Below are positions 25,622-33,527 of a stretch of 34,114 bases of DNA, one piece after another (within the stretch, counting starts at the first letter, position 1; the number at the start of each line of letters is the position of its first letter). The notes under the pieces are model-generated. The model searched no databases and had not been told where the DNA came from. It worked only from the letters and a program-made list of their open reading frames with translations. The stretch is from contig DAOWEO010000130.1 in the NCBI GenBank assembly GCA_030638415.1, positions 1 through 34,114 of the forward strand, read 5' to 3'. The position numbers and the translations under genes were made by a program. Origin of the DNA: Bdellovibrionales bacterium (GTDB lineage: Bacteria > Bdellovibrionota > Bacteriovoracia > Bacteriovoracales > Bacteriovoracaceae).

Positions 25622-26956
25622 CTATAAAAAATAATTTTCCCATTTAGGATCAAATGGCATATCTTGTCCCACCCAAAAATGAAACAACAGTCCATCTGCT
25701 TTATTCCAAAACATTAGATCTCCTAAAGATTCTAACACAGTGATTTCTCTTCCCAAAACTCTTATTTTAAAAATCTCTCTTCCCTCAACTTTTCCATTAA
25801 GTAGATTTTTGTTCTCTACTAGATCTGCTGTCTTTAAAAATATTTTCATCAGTTTTTTGATTTTTATCTGATCTAAACTTCGACTATTCTTGCCAGAAAG
25901 CTGCCACTGCAGATCTTTAACCAACTCAAAAAGCTTACCTTTATAAGACAAACTAAACTTAGAAAATACATTGCCTTGTAAAATACGTTTATCCCAAAAA
26001 TTTTGTTCTTTTTGAAAAAAATAGCGCGTACTAGCACGCTCTATCTCAAACATTACTTTTGTTAAATCATTCCATACAAACCAGCCAACCCTGCCCTTGA
26101 ACTTACGAAATAGGGTCAAATTAACTTTTTTTACCACATACTCTAAGGAAATTTGTGCAATTTTACTTTCTAGATCACTTTTAAAAATATCAATAAATAC
26201 ATGGGTTCCCTGCAAATTTAAAAACTTACTCACAAAACTTTGTATTTTTAAAAGTGATAAAGAAATTCCTTTCAGAGGTACATGATTCTGCTGAAAATCC
26301 GCCACATCAATAGAGAATTGGTCACTGAGAAAGTGTATCTTTTGAAGTGGATTATCTTTTATGTTAACTGAGTTTATTTTACGACTATAAAATACTTGCT
26401 CTCCGACACTAAGTAAGGAAACTAACTGATTATAGTAATAATCTGAATTAATCTGATCTGCATGCGTATGAATACCAACTAAAGCCTTATCAACTTTTGC
26501 AATCACAATCTGACTTTCATTATTCTTAATAATTTTTAGATAAAAAGATTGATCGTGTTGTAACTTACTTCCTACTAAGCACTCTAATTTTCCTTTTTCG
26601 AAAATAAAGCTGATCACTTGATCATCATGTGGAAAAAATGATTTTCTATTTTGAAGAATAATTTCATCCTCTAGAAAGCGCTCTGATTTCATATTTCCAA
26701 ATAGGTCAAACATACGATTTACTACTAATTGATCAGCAGGATAATTTAGTTTACCTACAAAGAATTGTTCATCTTTTTTAGTAAGAAACATTTTTTTAGT
26801 TTGAATTCCAATTAACTTACCATAAGTCGTAACATTAAATATTTTCTTATCCTCTTCAACTTTTTGATTTCTATCCTCATGGCCTTGTTTTTCATAAATA
26901 TAAGTAAAAGAAAAAAGAAGCAGAAATGCGATAAAAAAAATACCATTTTTTTTCAC
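25622..26956 (-). CDS. DUF4340-like membrane-anchored protein
   Basis: A 444-residue protein with one N-terminal membrane anchor (about residues 5-20) and a large, probably periplasmic, Lys- and Phe-rich domain. The order anchor, then a beta-rich stretch asking VVNRMFDLFGNMKSERF, fits the DUF4340 proteins encoded beside GldG-like ABC components. It overlaps the end of the GldG-like gene by four bases (ATGA), a sign of coupled translation. No enzymatic motif is visible. DUF4340 is named from context and general pattern, so the confidence is moderate. Confidence 0.65.
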   Translation of the reverse strand: MKKNGIFFIAFLLLFSFTYIYEKQGHEDRNQKVEEDKKIFNVTTYGKLIGIQTKKMFLTKKDEQFFVGKLNYPADQLVVNRMFDLFGNMKSERFLEDEIILQNRKSFFPHDDQVISFIFEKGKLECLVGSKLQHDQSFYLKIIKNNESQIVIAKVDKALVGIHTHADQINSDYYYNQLVSLLSVGEQVFYSRKINSVNIKDNPLQKIHFLSDQFSIDVADFQQNHVPLKGISLSLLKIQSFVSKFLNLQGTHVFIDIFKSDLESKIAQISLEYVVKKVNLTLFRKFKGRVGWFVWNDLTKVMFEIERASTRYFFQKEQNFWDKRILQGNVFSKFSLSYKGKLFELVKDLQWQLSGKNSRSLDQIKIKKLMKIFLKTADLVENKNLLNGKVEGREIFKIRVLGREITVLESLGDLMFWNKADGLLFHFWVGQDMPFDPKWENYFL

Positions 26957-28485
26957 AAATTTCTTCTCCTATAATAAACGAATAGAGAGATGAATAGAAA
27001 AATTAGCGGGGAAAAAAATAGTGAGAAGTAAAAGATTGTCTGTCTAAGTGGTGTTGAAATTAAAATACTTTTCTTTTCTAAAATGATATCAGTAAAAGAT
27101 TGTAACTGATCTTCTCCACTTAGCCATGCGACACTATTTATAAAAAATGCAAAATTATCAGAAAACCGTTTATATTTATTTTGCAAAAAAGTACCATTTC
27201 CAATTAACACCAACTGAGTATGATCTTTCGAACTATCAAGAGCACTCCAACTTACTGCGACACTACTTGGTCCCTTACGATCCTCTCCATCATGGAAACT
27301 AATTTTTTTTGTTAACATCTCCTGCAAACTTGTCTCTGCCCAGCTCGCAGGAAAGTTACTAGAAGATGCCAAAACATTCATCTTTCCTTTAATTTTGTTT
27401 TCTACATATGAAATCGATGACACAAGTGGAAAAAAGACTTGTCCACCAATATTTTTAGTAATGATAGACTCTTTGGACAGATTTTTTATAAGTGGAATTA
27501 ATCCATTTGAACCGTTAACATAAGAGATCCGATCTACAACAAAATCATTATTTATAACTAAACCATAGTCAATGAGCATCTCTCGCATATTTTTAAAAGC
27601 ATCTGCTTCAAAATTAGGTCCCATTCCTAAAATCATTTTACCTTGATGGGCTAAAAACTGCTGAATACTTTTAATTTCTTGTTTTAAAAATCCACTCTGT
27701 GGTGCAAGTAGTACTAAGACATCACAACTCTTCTTAATGCCTCTCTCTTTAATTGATATTTCATGTACCCCATATGAAGACTTTCGTAATATATCTTTTA
27801 AAAAGCTCGCTCCCTTGTCAGAACTATCATTCAGTGCAATCTCCCCATGTCCTTTAGACCAACACAGTTTAATTTCCTTTTCACGCCCTAATCTAATTAG
27901 AGCGTTGGTCAAAGCAAGTTCACTTTCGGCAAAAACCTTTTCCTTTTTCCCACCATACTCAAAAACCACAACACCATCACGCTCAATTTGGTATTGTTTC
28001 ACCAGTAAAGGCTCGAGATCACTATCATATAATTCAATAACCAAATTACCTTTTGCATAACGATATAATTCGAGTACTGCTAAAATATGTGGTTGATTAA
28101 CCTTCCTAGCAAATACTTTTGCAATCAACGGTCCATTTAATTTTTGTAATACACGATTTGTCTGTAAAGAAAGACTACTCATTCCATTTTTAGAAAAATC
28201 TTTAACTACGGGATGTTTAAAAAATAGAAAGTTTACTAAGCCTAGACAGCAGATTAATAAAAAAGTCCTAATTCCAGAATTAAGCAGATAAGTAAACAGC
28301 TTACTTTCAGCGAATACCTTAACTCTCTTGCGCTCTAAAAATAGAAGTACCATAGTTAAAAGGAGTGTAATGATACTTACAACAAAGTTAAGCATAATCT
28401 GTTCAGTTAGAATAATCCATAAAGCAATAATTAAAAGATAAAAGAAGGCGGTCAATAGTAATAAAAATATTTTAATTTTTTCCAT
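26953..28485 (-). CDS. GldG-like ABC auxiliary protein
   Basis: A 510-residue protein with two N-terminal helices (about 5-25 and 30-50), a third near 72-88, a long periplasmic region and a C-terminal helix (about 485-505). After the helices comes the region SLSLQTNRVLQKLNGPLIAKVF, typical of the start of the GldG/ABC auxiliary domain, and later CWSKGHGEI and LVLLAPQSGF segments of the same fold. GldG-type proteins act with an ABC ATPase and permease; in Flavobacterium the GldAFG set is needed for gliding. It follows the permease directly (stop and start adjacent) and overlaps the next gene by four bases. Confidence 0.82.
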   Translation of the reverse strand: MEKIKIFLLLLTAFFYLLIIALWIILTEQIMLNFVVSIITLLLTMVLLFLERKRVKVFAESKLFTYLLNSGIRTFLLICCLGLVNFLFFKHPVVKDFSKNGMSSLSLQTNRVLQKLNGPLIAKVFARKVNQPHILAVLELYRYAKGNLVIELYDSDLEPLLVKQYQIERDGVVVFEYGGKKEKVFAESELALTNALIRLGREKEIKLCWSKGHGEIALNDSSDKGASFLKDILRKSSYGVHEISIKERGIKKSCDVLVLLAPQSGFLKQEIKSIQQFLAHQGKMILGMGPNFEADAFKNMREMLIDYGLVINNDFVVDRISYVNGSNGLIPLIKNLSKESIITKNIGGQVFFPLVSSISYVENKIKGKMNVLASSSNFPASWAETSLQEMLTKKISFHDGEDRKGPSSVAVSWSALDSSKDHTQLVLIGNGTFLQNKYKRFSDNFAFFINSVAWLSGEDQLQSFTDIILEKKSILISTPLRQTIFYFSLFFSPLIFLFISLFVYYRRRNL

Positions 28486-29220
28486 CTACCACTTCCTCGC
28501 ATCTAATGCACGAACAGTCATATAGTAAAAAATTAAAATACCAGAAAAATAGTATAGGAGGTCGTAGCTACGAACCATTCCCATAGAGAAACCTTTATAA
28601 TGATAAATGAAACTTAAATAACTTACCATCTGGCCAACAATATAATTGCCAGAAACACTGGCACTAAATGCAAGCATGGCTACTCCAAATAATATTGAAA
28701 AAGAAATGACCGCAGCAACTATGACATTAGTAGTTAATGCTGAAGCAAATAGGCTAATTGATATGTACAAGAGTTGGCTCAAAATAACCCCTAGATAACT
28801 AACCAGAACCACTCCCCAATCGCTGTATCCACTGAGAGTTAATACTACTGGAAAAATAAGAGTTGGTAGGATAAGGAAGAGAGTCGAAATGAAAATTGCC
28901 AGTAATTTTGCAAAGTATACCGTAGTCCACGAAGTATTATTCATTATATATAAATCAATTGTTTTATTTTTAAATTCAATTGAAAAACAACGCATTGTTA
29001 AGAGTGGAATAAATAGCATCATTAAAATATTAATATTTCCGACTACAGGCCGTAGTACAGAATTAGTCATTGTAAGTTCTGTCATACTTTGAGAATTCAT
29101 TACCAAACTATAAAAGAGCCAACCCATTATCAGTGAAAAAATTGCGGCTAATACATATATCATCGGAGTTAAAAAGATATCTTTTAACTCCTTATTCATA
29201 ACTGAGAAAAAAACCCTCAC
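28486..29220 (-). CDS. ABC-2-type permease (GldF-like)
   Basis: A membrane protein of 244 residues from the GTG at 29220, with six helices and the N-terminal coupling segment MNKELKDIFLTPMIYV typical of ABC-2 permeases. The frame is open to an ATG at 29265 but that start would overlap the ATPase gene by 32 bases. The GTG at 29220 has AAGGAG five bases upstream and is therefore preferred. GldF-type permeases pair with a GldA-type ATPase and GldG. The DLYIMNNTSWTTVYFAK region near residue 85 resembles the cytoplasmic loop of this family. The transported substrate is unknown. Confidence 0.87.
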   Translation of the reverse strand: MRVFFSVMNKELKDIFLTPMIYVLAAIFSLIMGWLFYSLVMNSQSMTELTMTNSVLRPVVGNINILMMLFIPLLTMRCFSIEFKNKTIDLYIMNNTSWTTVYFAKLLAIFISTLFLILPTLIFPVVLTLSGYSDWGVVLVSYLGVILSQLLYISISLFASALTTNVIVAAVISFSILFGVAMLAFSASVSGNYIVGQMVSYLSFIYHYKGFSMGMVRSYDLLYYFSGILIFYYMTVRALDARKW

Positions 29221-29225
29221 AGCAG

Positions 29226-29231
29226 CTCCTT
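29226..29231 (-). promoter_or_regulatory. Ribosome site deciding the permease start
   Basis: AAGGAG on the minus strand, immediately after the ATPase stop and five bases before GTG 29220. It sets the permease start there and not at the overlapping ATG 29265. Confidence 0.75.
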
Positions 29232-29233
29232 CA

Positions 29234-30142
29234 TTATACGACCGCCAACATTTTTTCAAATGCATCTTCTAAGCTAAGTTCTAGTTTTTTTACTTCAAGT
29301 ATTTTTCCACCGTTATCAACAATTAACTTTATAATATCTGCTCTAAACTCTTCTCGCTTACCATAGCTAATAGAAAGAATGGTAGCGTTATCTCTAAATT
29401 CAATGGTCACATCTATCGTTGAGAAGTTTTGACTAAGAAGAGAGATCCAATCATCCTCTGAATTTTCAAGTGTAATTGTGATAAGACTTTGTGTTTCTAC
29501 GGAGTGAACGATGTCACTCAATGTTCCATTTTTTAAAACATTTCCCTTATGCATTACTGTTAAATCATCACATATACTTTCCACCTCATGTAACTGGTGG
29601 CTAGAAAATAGAATTGTCACCTCTCCACGCAACGATAGGATAAGATTTCGCACATCCTGAATTGACTGTGGATCCAACCCAATAAATGGTTCATCTAAAA
29701 TAAGAAAAGTAGGTTTCGCTAATAAAGCCTGAGCAAGATTAACTCGCTGACGGTAGCCGCGAGATAAGTTCTCAATTAAACGTGTTTGAACATCCTCCAA
29801 ATGGCAAAGCTCAATTACTCTTGTAATCTCACTATCTCCGTAGATTTTTTTTAAGGCAGCAATAAAAAAAAGATAATCAATTACCCGCATTCCACCATAT
29901 AATGGTGCAAACTCAGGTAAAAAACCAATTTTTGGCTCTATGCCTTCTGCCCAGTTAACAACACCTGAGGACTGAGGCAATACTCCAGCTAGAATATTCA
30001 TCAGAGTAGACTTGCCTGCTCCATTAGGACCTAATAATCCATGAACTCTTCCGGTTAATATAGAGCACGTCACTTCATTTAGGGCCATATTACCAGAAAA
30101 ATCTTTTGAAATAGAGTTAAGCACCACGGCTTGTTGTTTCAG
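29234..30142 (-). CDS. ABC transporter ATPase (GldA-like)
   Basis: An ATPase of about 302 residues with Walker A GPNGAGKST near residue 39, Q-loop region IGFLPEFAP near 73, signature LSRGYRQRV near 139, Walker B FLILDEPFIGLD near 160 and the H-loop SSHQLHEVE near 196. About 80 C-terminal residues follow, as in drug- and Gld-type ATPases. GTG codons stand at 30127 and 30124, but GGAGGAA (30145-30151) is 18 or more bases before them. A CTG at 30142, in frame and four bases after GGAGG, gives MKQQAVVLNSISKDF, a normal ABC N-terminus, so I place the start there with caution. It is the first gene of the five-gene Gld-like operon. Confidence 0.9.
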   Translation of the reverse strand: MKQQAVVLNSISKDFSGNMALNEVTCSILTGRVHGLLGPNGAGKSTLMNILAGVLPQSSGVVNWAEGIEPKIGFLPEFAPLYGGMRVIDYLFFIAALKKIYGDSEITRVIELCHLEDVQTRLIENLSRGYRQRVNLAQALLAKPTFLILDEPFIGLDPQSIQDVRNLILSLRGEVTILFSSHQLHEVESICDDLTVMHKGNVLKNGTLSDIVHSVETQSLITITLENSEDDWISLLSQNFSTIDVTIEFRDNATILSISYGKREEFRADIIKLIVDNGGKILEVKKLELSLEDAFEKMLAVV

Positions 30143-30210
30143 ACTTCCTCCTTGAAAATCAATTAAAGATAATACTACTAACTTTTTCCAAGACAGTCTT
30201 GTTTTTAAAC

Positions 30211-30238
30211 AAAAAAAAGCCCATACATAAATATGGGC
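30211..30238 (-). terminator. Intrinsic terminator of the lipoprotein gene
   Basis: On the minus strand GCCCATA (30238-30232) pairs with TATGGGC (30225-30219) across a six-base loop and runs into eight T. It lies about 30 bases after the stop at 30267 and before the Gld-like operon, separating the two units. Confidence 0.88.
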
Positions 30239-30266
30239 CCTACTTTAAAATTATTTTAAAATGTTG

Positions 30267-30881
30267 TTACTTAAGCATCCCTCTTAAGAATGATTTAGTT
30301 ATACTATCCATGTTTAAAAATAGTAATATACCAGCATTCTCTCCGTCAGCATCTTCACCAACTAGTGAAATTGTTCCAGAAGCTTTGTCTCCAATATAGT
30401 ATCTTGCACTAATTATTGAACCAGCTGTTCCAAGTTTTTCTAATGGAATAAAAAATCCATATACATCAGGTCCAATATAAAAAGAGACATTATGAAACTG
30501 CTCAACTGTAAATGCAACAGCAGGAAGTGATCCAGTTGCAACACCAGGAAGAGCTCTACCACCAGGAAGTCTCTGTGGGTCTAATGCTTGTAAACTAGTA
30601 TCAAGTAGATCAGCTGCAGAAATTGCAACAGACATCTTTGTTCCACCACCTGGAATACCTGTAATTGTTATTGAAGAATCTGCATACTCAGGAACATCAA
30701 TACGCATCTCGCCTTCCATAATCACATTGTCAAAAGTCATATCAATAAGTACATGCTCACCACTTAATGAAACTGTAGGTCCTGTAACACCAGGAATAGA
30801 AATATTCACCCCTGTATCATCATTACACCCAACAAGTCCCAATAGAGACAGTAAAAATACTCCTACTAAAAAATTTTTCAT
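30267..30881 (-). CDS. Lipoprotein, paralogue of the right-edge gene
   Basis: A 204-residue predicted lipoprotein: signal peptide with lipobox LVGC (Cys near residue 19) followed by NDD, then a beta-rich domain opening with SIPGVTGPTVSLSG. The central motif LPGGRALPGVATGSLPAVAF (about residues 103-122) is shared exactly with the truncated gene at 33528. The rest agrees less (for example IGPDVYGFFIPL against LGPDVFGVFIPI). I do not know this family; a surface-exposed or secreted envelope protein is plausible. It has its own promoter and terminator. AAGGAGAG precedes the ATG. Confidence 0.85.
   Translation of the reverse strand: MKNFLVGVFLLSLLGLVGCNDDTGVNISIPGVTGPTVSLSGEHVLIDMTFDNVIMEGEMRIDVPEYADSSITITGIPGGGTKMSVAISAADLLDTSLQALDPQRLPGGRALPGVATGSLPAVAFTVEQFHNVSFYIGPDVYGFFIPLEKLGTAGSIISARYYIGDKASGTISLVGEDADGENAGILLFLNMDSITKSFLRGMLK
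30507..30570 (-). repeat. 64-bp inverted repeat, left copy
   Basis: On the minus strand these 64 bases are identical to plus 33851-33914. They encode the shared LPGGRALPGVATG motif of the two lipoprotein paralogues. Similarity falls off on both sides. Confidence 0.9.
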
Positions 30882-30926
30882 ATTACTCTCCTTGTAATAA
30901 ATTTATTGATTATATTTTTATAGTTA

Positions 30927-30955
30927 ATTATAGGTCCTCCAAAAATCAAATACAA
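30927..30955 (-). promoter_or_regulatory. Sigma-70-type promoter of the lipoprotein gene
   Basis: On the minus strand TTGTAT (plus 30950-30955), a 17-base spacer and a perfect TATAAT (plus 30927-30932). It lies about 45 bases before the ATG. Confidence 0.65.
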
Positions 30956-31097
30956 TGAGGACAAAATGTTCTACGATGGGCGTTATACTACCAACAAGTA
31001 TTTCCAATAAGTAAATTCAACTTCTTGGCCATATAACCGAAAAGTAACTAAATATAGTGATTTAATAACAACTCTTTACAGATGTGGGCTTCGATAT

Positions 31098-32093
31098 ATG
31101 AACAATTTAACCGACCGTTTTAATCTTTTAGTGCAAAAATCTCAAAAGATTGTAATTACAACCCATATCCACCCAGATGCTGATGGAATTGGAAGTCAGG
31201 TTGCCCTAACTCTTGCTTTAAAAGAGCAAGGTAAAGAGGTTATCTGTGTCAATGAAGAAAAGCTATTAGATCGCTATAAGTACCTAACATCGAACAAAGA
31301 GATTATTATCTCATATGATGAATATATTGAGACAGCAGATTATGAAAGTATTGATCTTCTTATTATCGTAGATACCAATTTGGCACAACGGGTAGGGATT
31401 AATATGCAAAAAATTCTAAATCTCGCAAAGAAATTTCTTATCATTGATCACCACCCTTGCCCAAAAGAGTTAGCAGCTATTCACTGTATCGACACAACGA
31501 TGGCAGCAACGGGAGAGCTCGTTGGTACTTTAATCCAGCAAATGGGAATTAGTTTTACACCTGAGATGGCACTGCCACTCTATACAGCAATTATTATTGA
31601 TACAAGTAGTTTTCGTTATCCAACAGTATCGTGGCATACTCATAAATTAGTTGGAGACCTTCTGCGAACTGGTATTCAGCCCCCTGAAGCTTACAACATG
31701 ATCTACGGAACAAAAAAAGTATCACATATGCAATTGCTCGGACGTATTTTAAGTAATGCTAAAGTATCAAAAGATTATAAAATAGCCTGGCTATCTTTAG
31801 ATGAGAAACTAATGGAAGACTACAATGTAGATCCAGAAGATACCCATGCTTTTGTAAATCACCTATTAATTTTAGACCATATAATTGTTGCATGTATGTT
31901 TAAGCAGGAAGGTAAATATATCAAGGTAAGTTTTCGCTCAGCAGGATTAGTAGATGTTGGAATTATTGCTCAAGCACTCGGCGGTGGAGGACATAACCAT
32001 TCTGCAGCAACCCTTATTGAAGGAGAGATGGAAAATGTCATTAAGGAGGTTATCAAGGACCTTCAAGCGATGCTGGCCCAAGAAGAGAGCTAA
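31098..32093 (+). CDS. nrnA: DHH/DHHA1 nano-RNase and pAp phosphatase NrnA
   Basis: A 331-residue protein of family length. The DHH domain has THIHPDADGIGSQ (about residues 21-33), LIIVDTN near 89, IIDHHPCP near 116 and IIIDTSSF near 154, which bind two metal ions. The DHHA1 domain near the end has GGGGHNHSAA. NrnA degrades 2-5-nt RNAs and dephosphorylates 3'-phosphoadenosine 5'-phosphate. It stands alone on the plus strand, and its stop touches the stop of the convergent small basic gene with no base between. No strong ribosome site is visible. Confidence 0.93.
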   Translation: MNNLTDRFNLLVQKSQKIVITTHIHPDADGIGSQVALTLALKEQGKEVICVNEEKLLDRYKYLTSNKEIIISYDEYIETADYESIDLLIIVDTNLAQRVGINMQKILNLAKKFLIIDHHPCPKELAAIHCIDTTMAATGELVGTLIQQMGISFTPEMALPLYTAIIIDTSSFRYPTVSWHTHKLVGDLLRTGIQPPEAYNMIYGTKKVSHMQLLGRILSNAKVSKDYKIAWLSLDEKLMEDYNVDPEDTHAFVNHLLILDHIIVACMFKQEGKYIKVSFRSAGLVDVGIIAQALGGGGHNHSAATLIEGEMENVIKEVIKDLQAMLAQEES

Positions 32094-32462
32094 CTATTTA
32101 TGTAAAATTTGACCTAATACAGAACGTTCTTTTTCACTAAACATCATCGCTCCACTAGAGCCTAAAAGAGTCTTAAGTTTTTCACGTGTAAGAGATGCAT
32201 CTTCTTTAGAGCTAGCAAGTCCCTGCTCTGGAGGCACTATTTTCATTGCCTGGTTACCTGGATGAGCTTCACCTTTTTTAATATCTTTTACTGTTTTTTG
32301 TTGAATTTTTTCCAAGATTTTAGAGCGATTAAACTGTGGCCGTTGATGCCTAATAATCTTTCTTTCTTTAGGAGACCTTTTTGTCTTTATCGTAACATTA
32401 GACCTAGCTTTATCCTGCGTTGTAGCTGCTGTATGAGATAATGAATTAATTGCACTGATCAC
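32094..32462 (-). CDS. Unknown small basic protein
   Basis: A 122-residue protein that I do not recognise. It starts at GTG 32462, with AAGGAG five bases upstream, which argues that the gene is real. No membrane segment or signal peptide is visible. The first 75 residues are Lys- and Arg-rich and likely disordered (TKRSPKERKIIRHQRPQF), and the end is a short predicted helical part (LTREKLKTLLGSSG, then FSEKERSVLGQILHK). It could bind RNA, DNA or an acidic partner. It is convergent with nrnA, with stops directly adjacent, and divergent from the HAD gene. Confidence 0.6.
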   Translation of the reverse strand: MISAINSLSHTAATTQDKARSNVTIKTKRSPKERKIIRHQRPQFNRSKILEKIQQKTVKDIKKGEAHPGNQAMKIVPPEQGLASSKEDASLTREKLKTLLGSSGAMMFSEKERSVLGQILHK

Positions 32463-32567
32463 TGAGACTCCTTGCTTTTAATCTGAAATCAGGATAAGAA
32501 TCTTCTCAAATGAGAAGCTCCTAATTGATTATAGCAACTGGCACTTACTCATAGTAGAGGGTAAAAG

Positions 32568-33221
32568 ATGACGACTATTAACTTTCAGGCATATTCCTCA
32601 ATTTTGTTTGACCTTGATGGTACTATTTTAAATTCTGAGCCATTGCATATGAAATCCCTCCAGCTCCTACTTAAAAATGCAAAGATAGCTTGCTCTATGC
32701 GGGAATTAAGCAGTAGGTATCATGGGCTCGACGATACAGCAGTCCTTGAAGACTTGAACAAAAGATATCCATCTTTAATGATGAATCAAGAAACATTTGT
32801 AAATATAAAAAATACTTTATACATCAATGAGCTTGAAAGTATGGAAGACATTGAACTTGAGCACTTAATAACACCAGGATTTAGGTCTTTTTTTAAAAAA
32901 ATAATACCTAATCACAAAGTTGGTGTTGTCAGTGCAAGTGAAAAAGATGTTGTCTACGCTACCCTAAATCGTCTAAATATTTGCAACGAACTATCTGTTG
33001 TCGAATTTAGAAAAAATGAAGTTTCTAGTAAACCATCACCACTCCCATATTTAAATACCATTAAACATCTTCAAGATAGGCCACCGACTACGCTTATTTT
33101 TGAAGACTCAAAAGCAGGTTTACAAGCTGCTCACTCCTCTGGATCATCAGTTGTCCAGATTAGTTGTTTCACTGCTGTCGATCAAGAGACACCTCATATT
33201 ACAGACTTCAAGTCACTGTAA
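32568..33221 (+). CDS. HAD-superfamily phosphatase, beta-phosphoglucomutase-like
   Basis: A 217-residue hydrolase. Motif I is FDLDGTILNSEPLH (about residues 14-27) with the nucleophile and acid/base aspartates, followed by a helical cap. Motif II is VVSASEK near 122, motif III SSKPSPLPY near 151 with the lysine, and motif IV LIFEDSKAG near 173. This is subfamily IA, which includes phosphoglucomutases and sugar or nucleotide phosphatases, so the substrate cannot be told. Motif I without DG(I/V) and with intact acid/base residues suggests an active phosphatase. It lies alone between divergent and unrelated neighbours. Confidence 0.88.
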   Translation: MTTINFQAYSSILFDLDGTILNSEPLHMKSLQLLLKNAKIACSMRELSSRYHGLDDTAVLEDLNKRYPSLMMNQETFVNIKNTLYINELESMEDIELEHLITPGFRSFFKKIIPNHKVGVVSASEKDVVYATLNRLNICNELSVVEFRKNEVSSKPSPLPYLNTIKHLQDRPPTTLIFEDSKAGLQAAHSSGSSVVQISCFTAVDQETPHITDFKSL

Positions 33222-33527
33222 TTACTCATTTTTAACTTTTCATATGACTAACTGCACAAAAGTCCTTTCAAATTATATAAAATGGTTTACTATATACCTG
33301 ACCTTTTCGTTCAAGTTAACTATTTAACTGACGATAAGTGTGTATAAATAAATGTTAACAACAAAACTTCTCACAAAAGGAGGAAACTAAAAAGTTGAGG
33401 TGTTAACAATAACTTAAAAAATATTTGTCTTGCGATCTTTAGTAGTACGTCAGAGTTAGCGGTACGTTTGTTATAATAAAAAATCGTAAGTTTCAAAATA
33501 GACAACGTCTCTTTTGATGGTGACTTC
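33222..33527. other. 306-base intergenic region with GTTAAC repeats and an orphan ribosome site
   Basis: No gene is visible. GTTAAC occurs at 33315-33320, 33354-33359 and 33402-33407; the last two are part of a direct repeat TGTTAACAA spaced by 48 bases. A strong AAAGGAGG (about 33377-33384) is followed by no useful open frame: a TTG nearby stops after three codons. The right part holds the promoter of the lipoprotein gene at 33528. Confidence 0.6.
33469..33477 (+). promoter_or_regulatory. Extended -10 promoter of the right-edge lipoprotein gene
   Basis: TG-T-TATAAT, a perfect extended -10 element, 50 bases before the ATG. No good -35 box is present at 16-18 bases upstream, which suits an extended -10 promoter. 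Confidence 0.65.
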
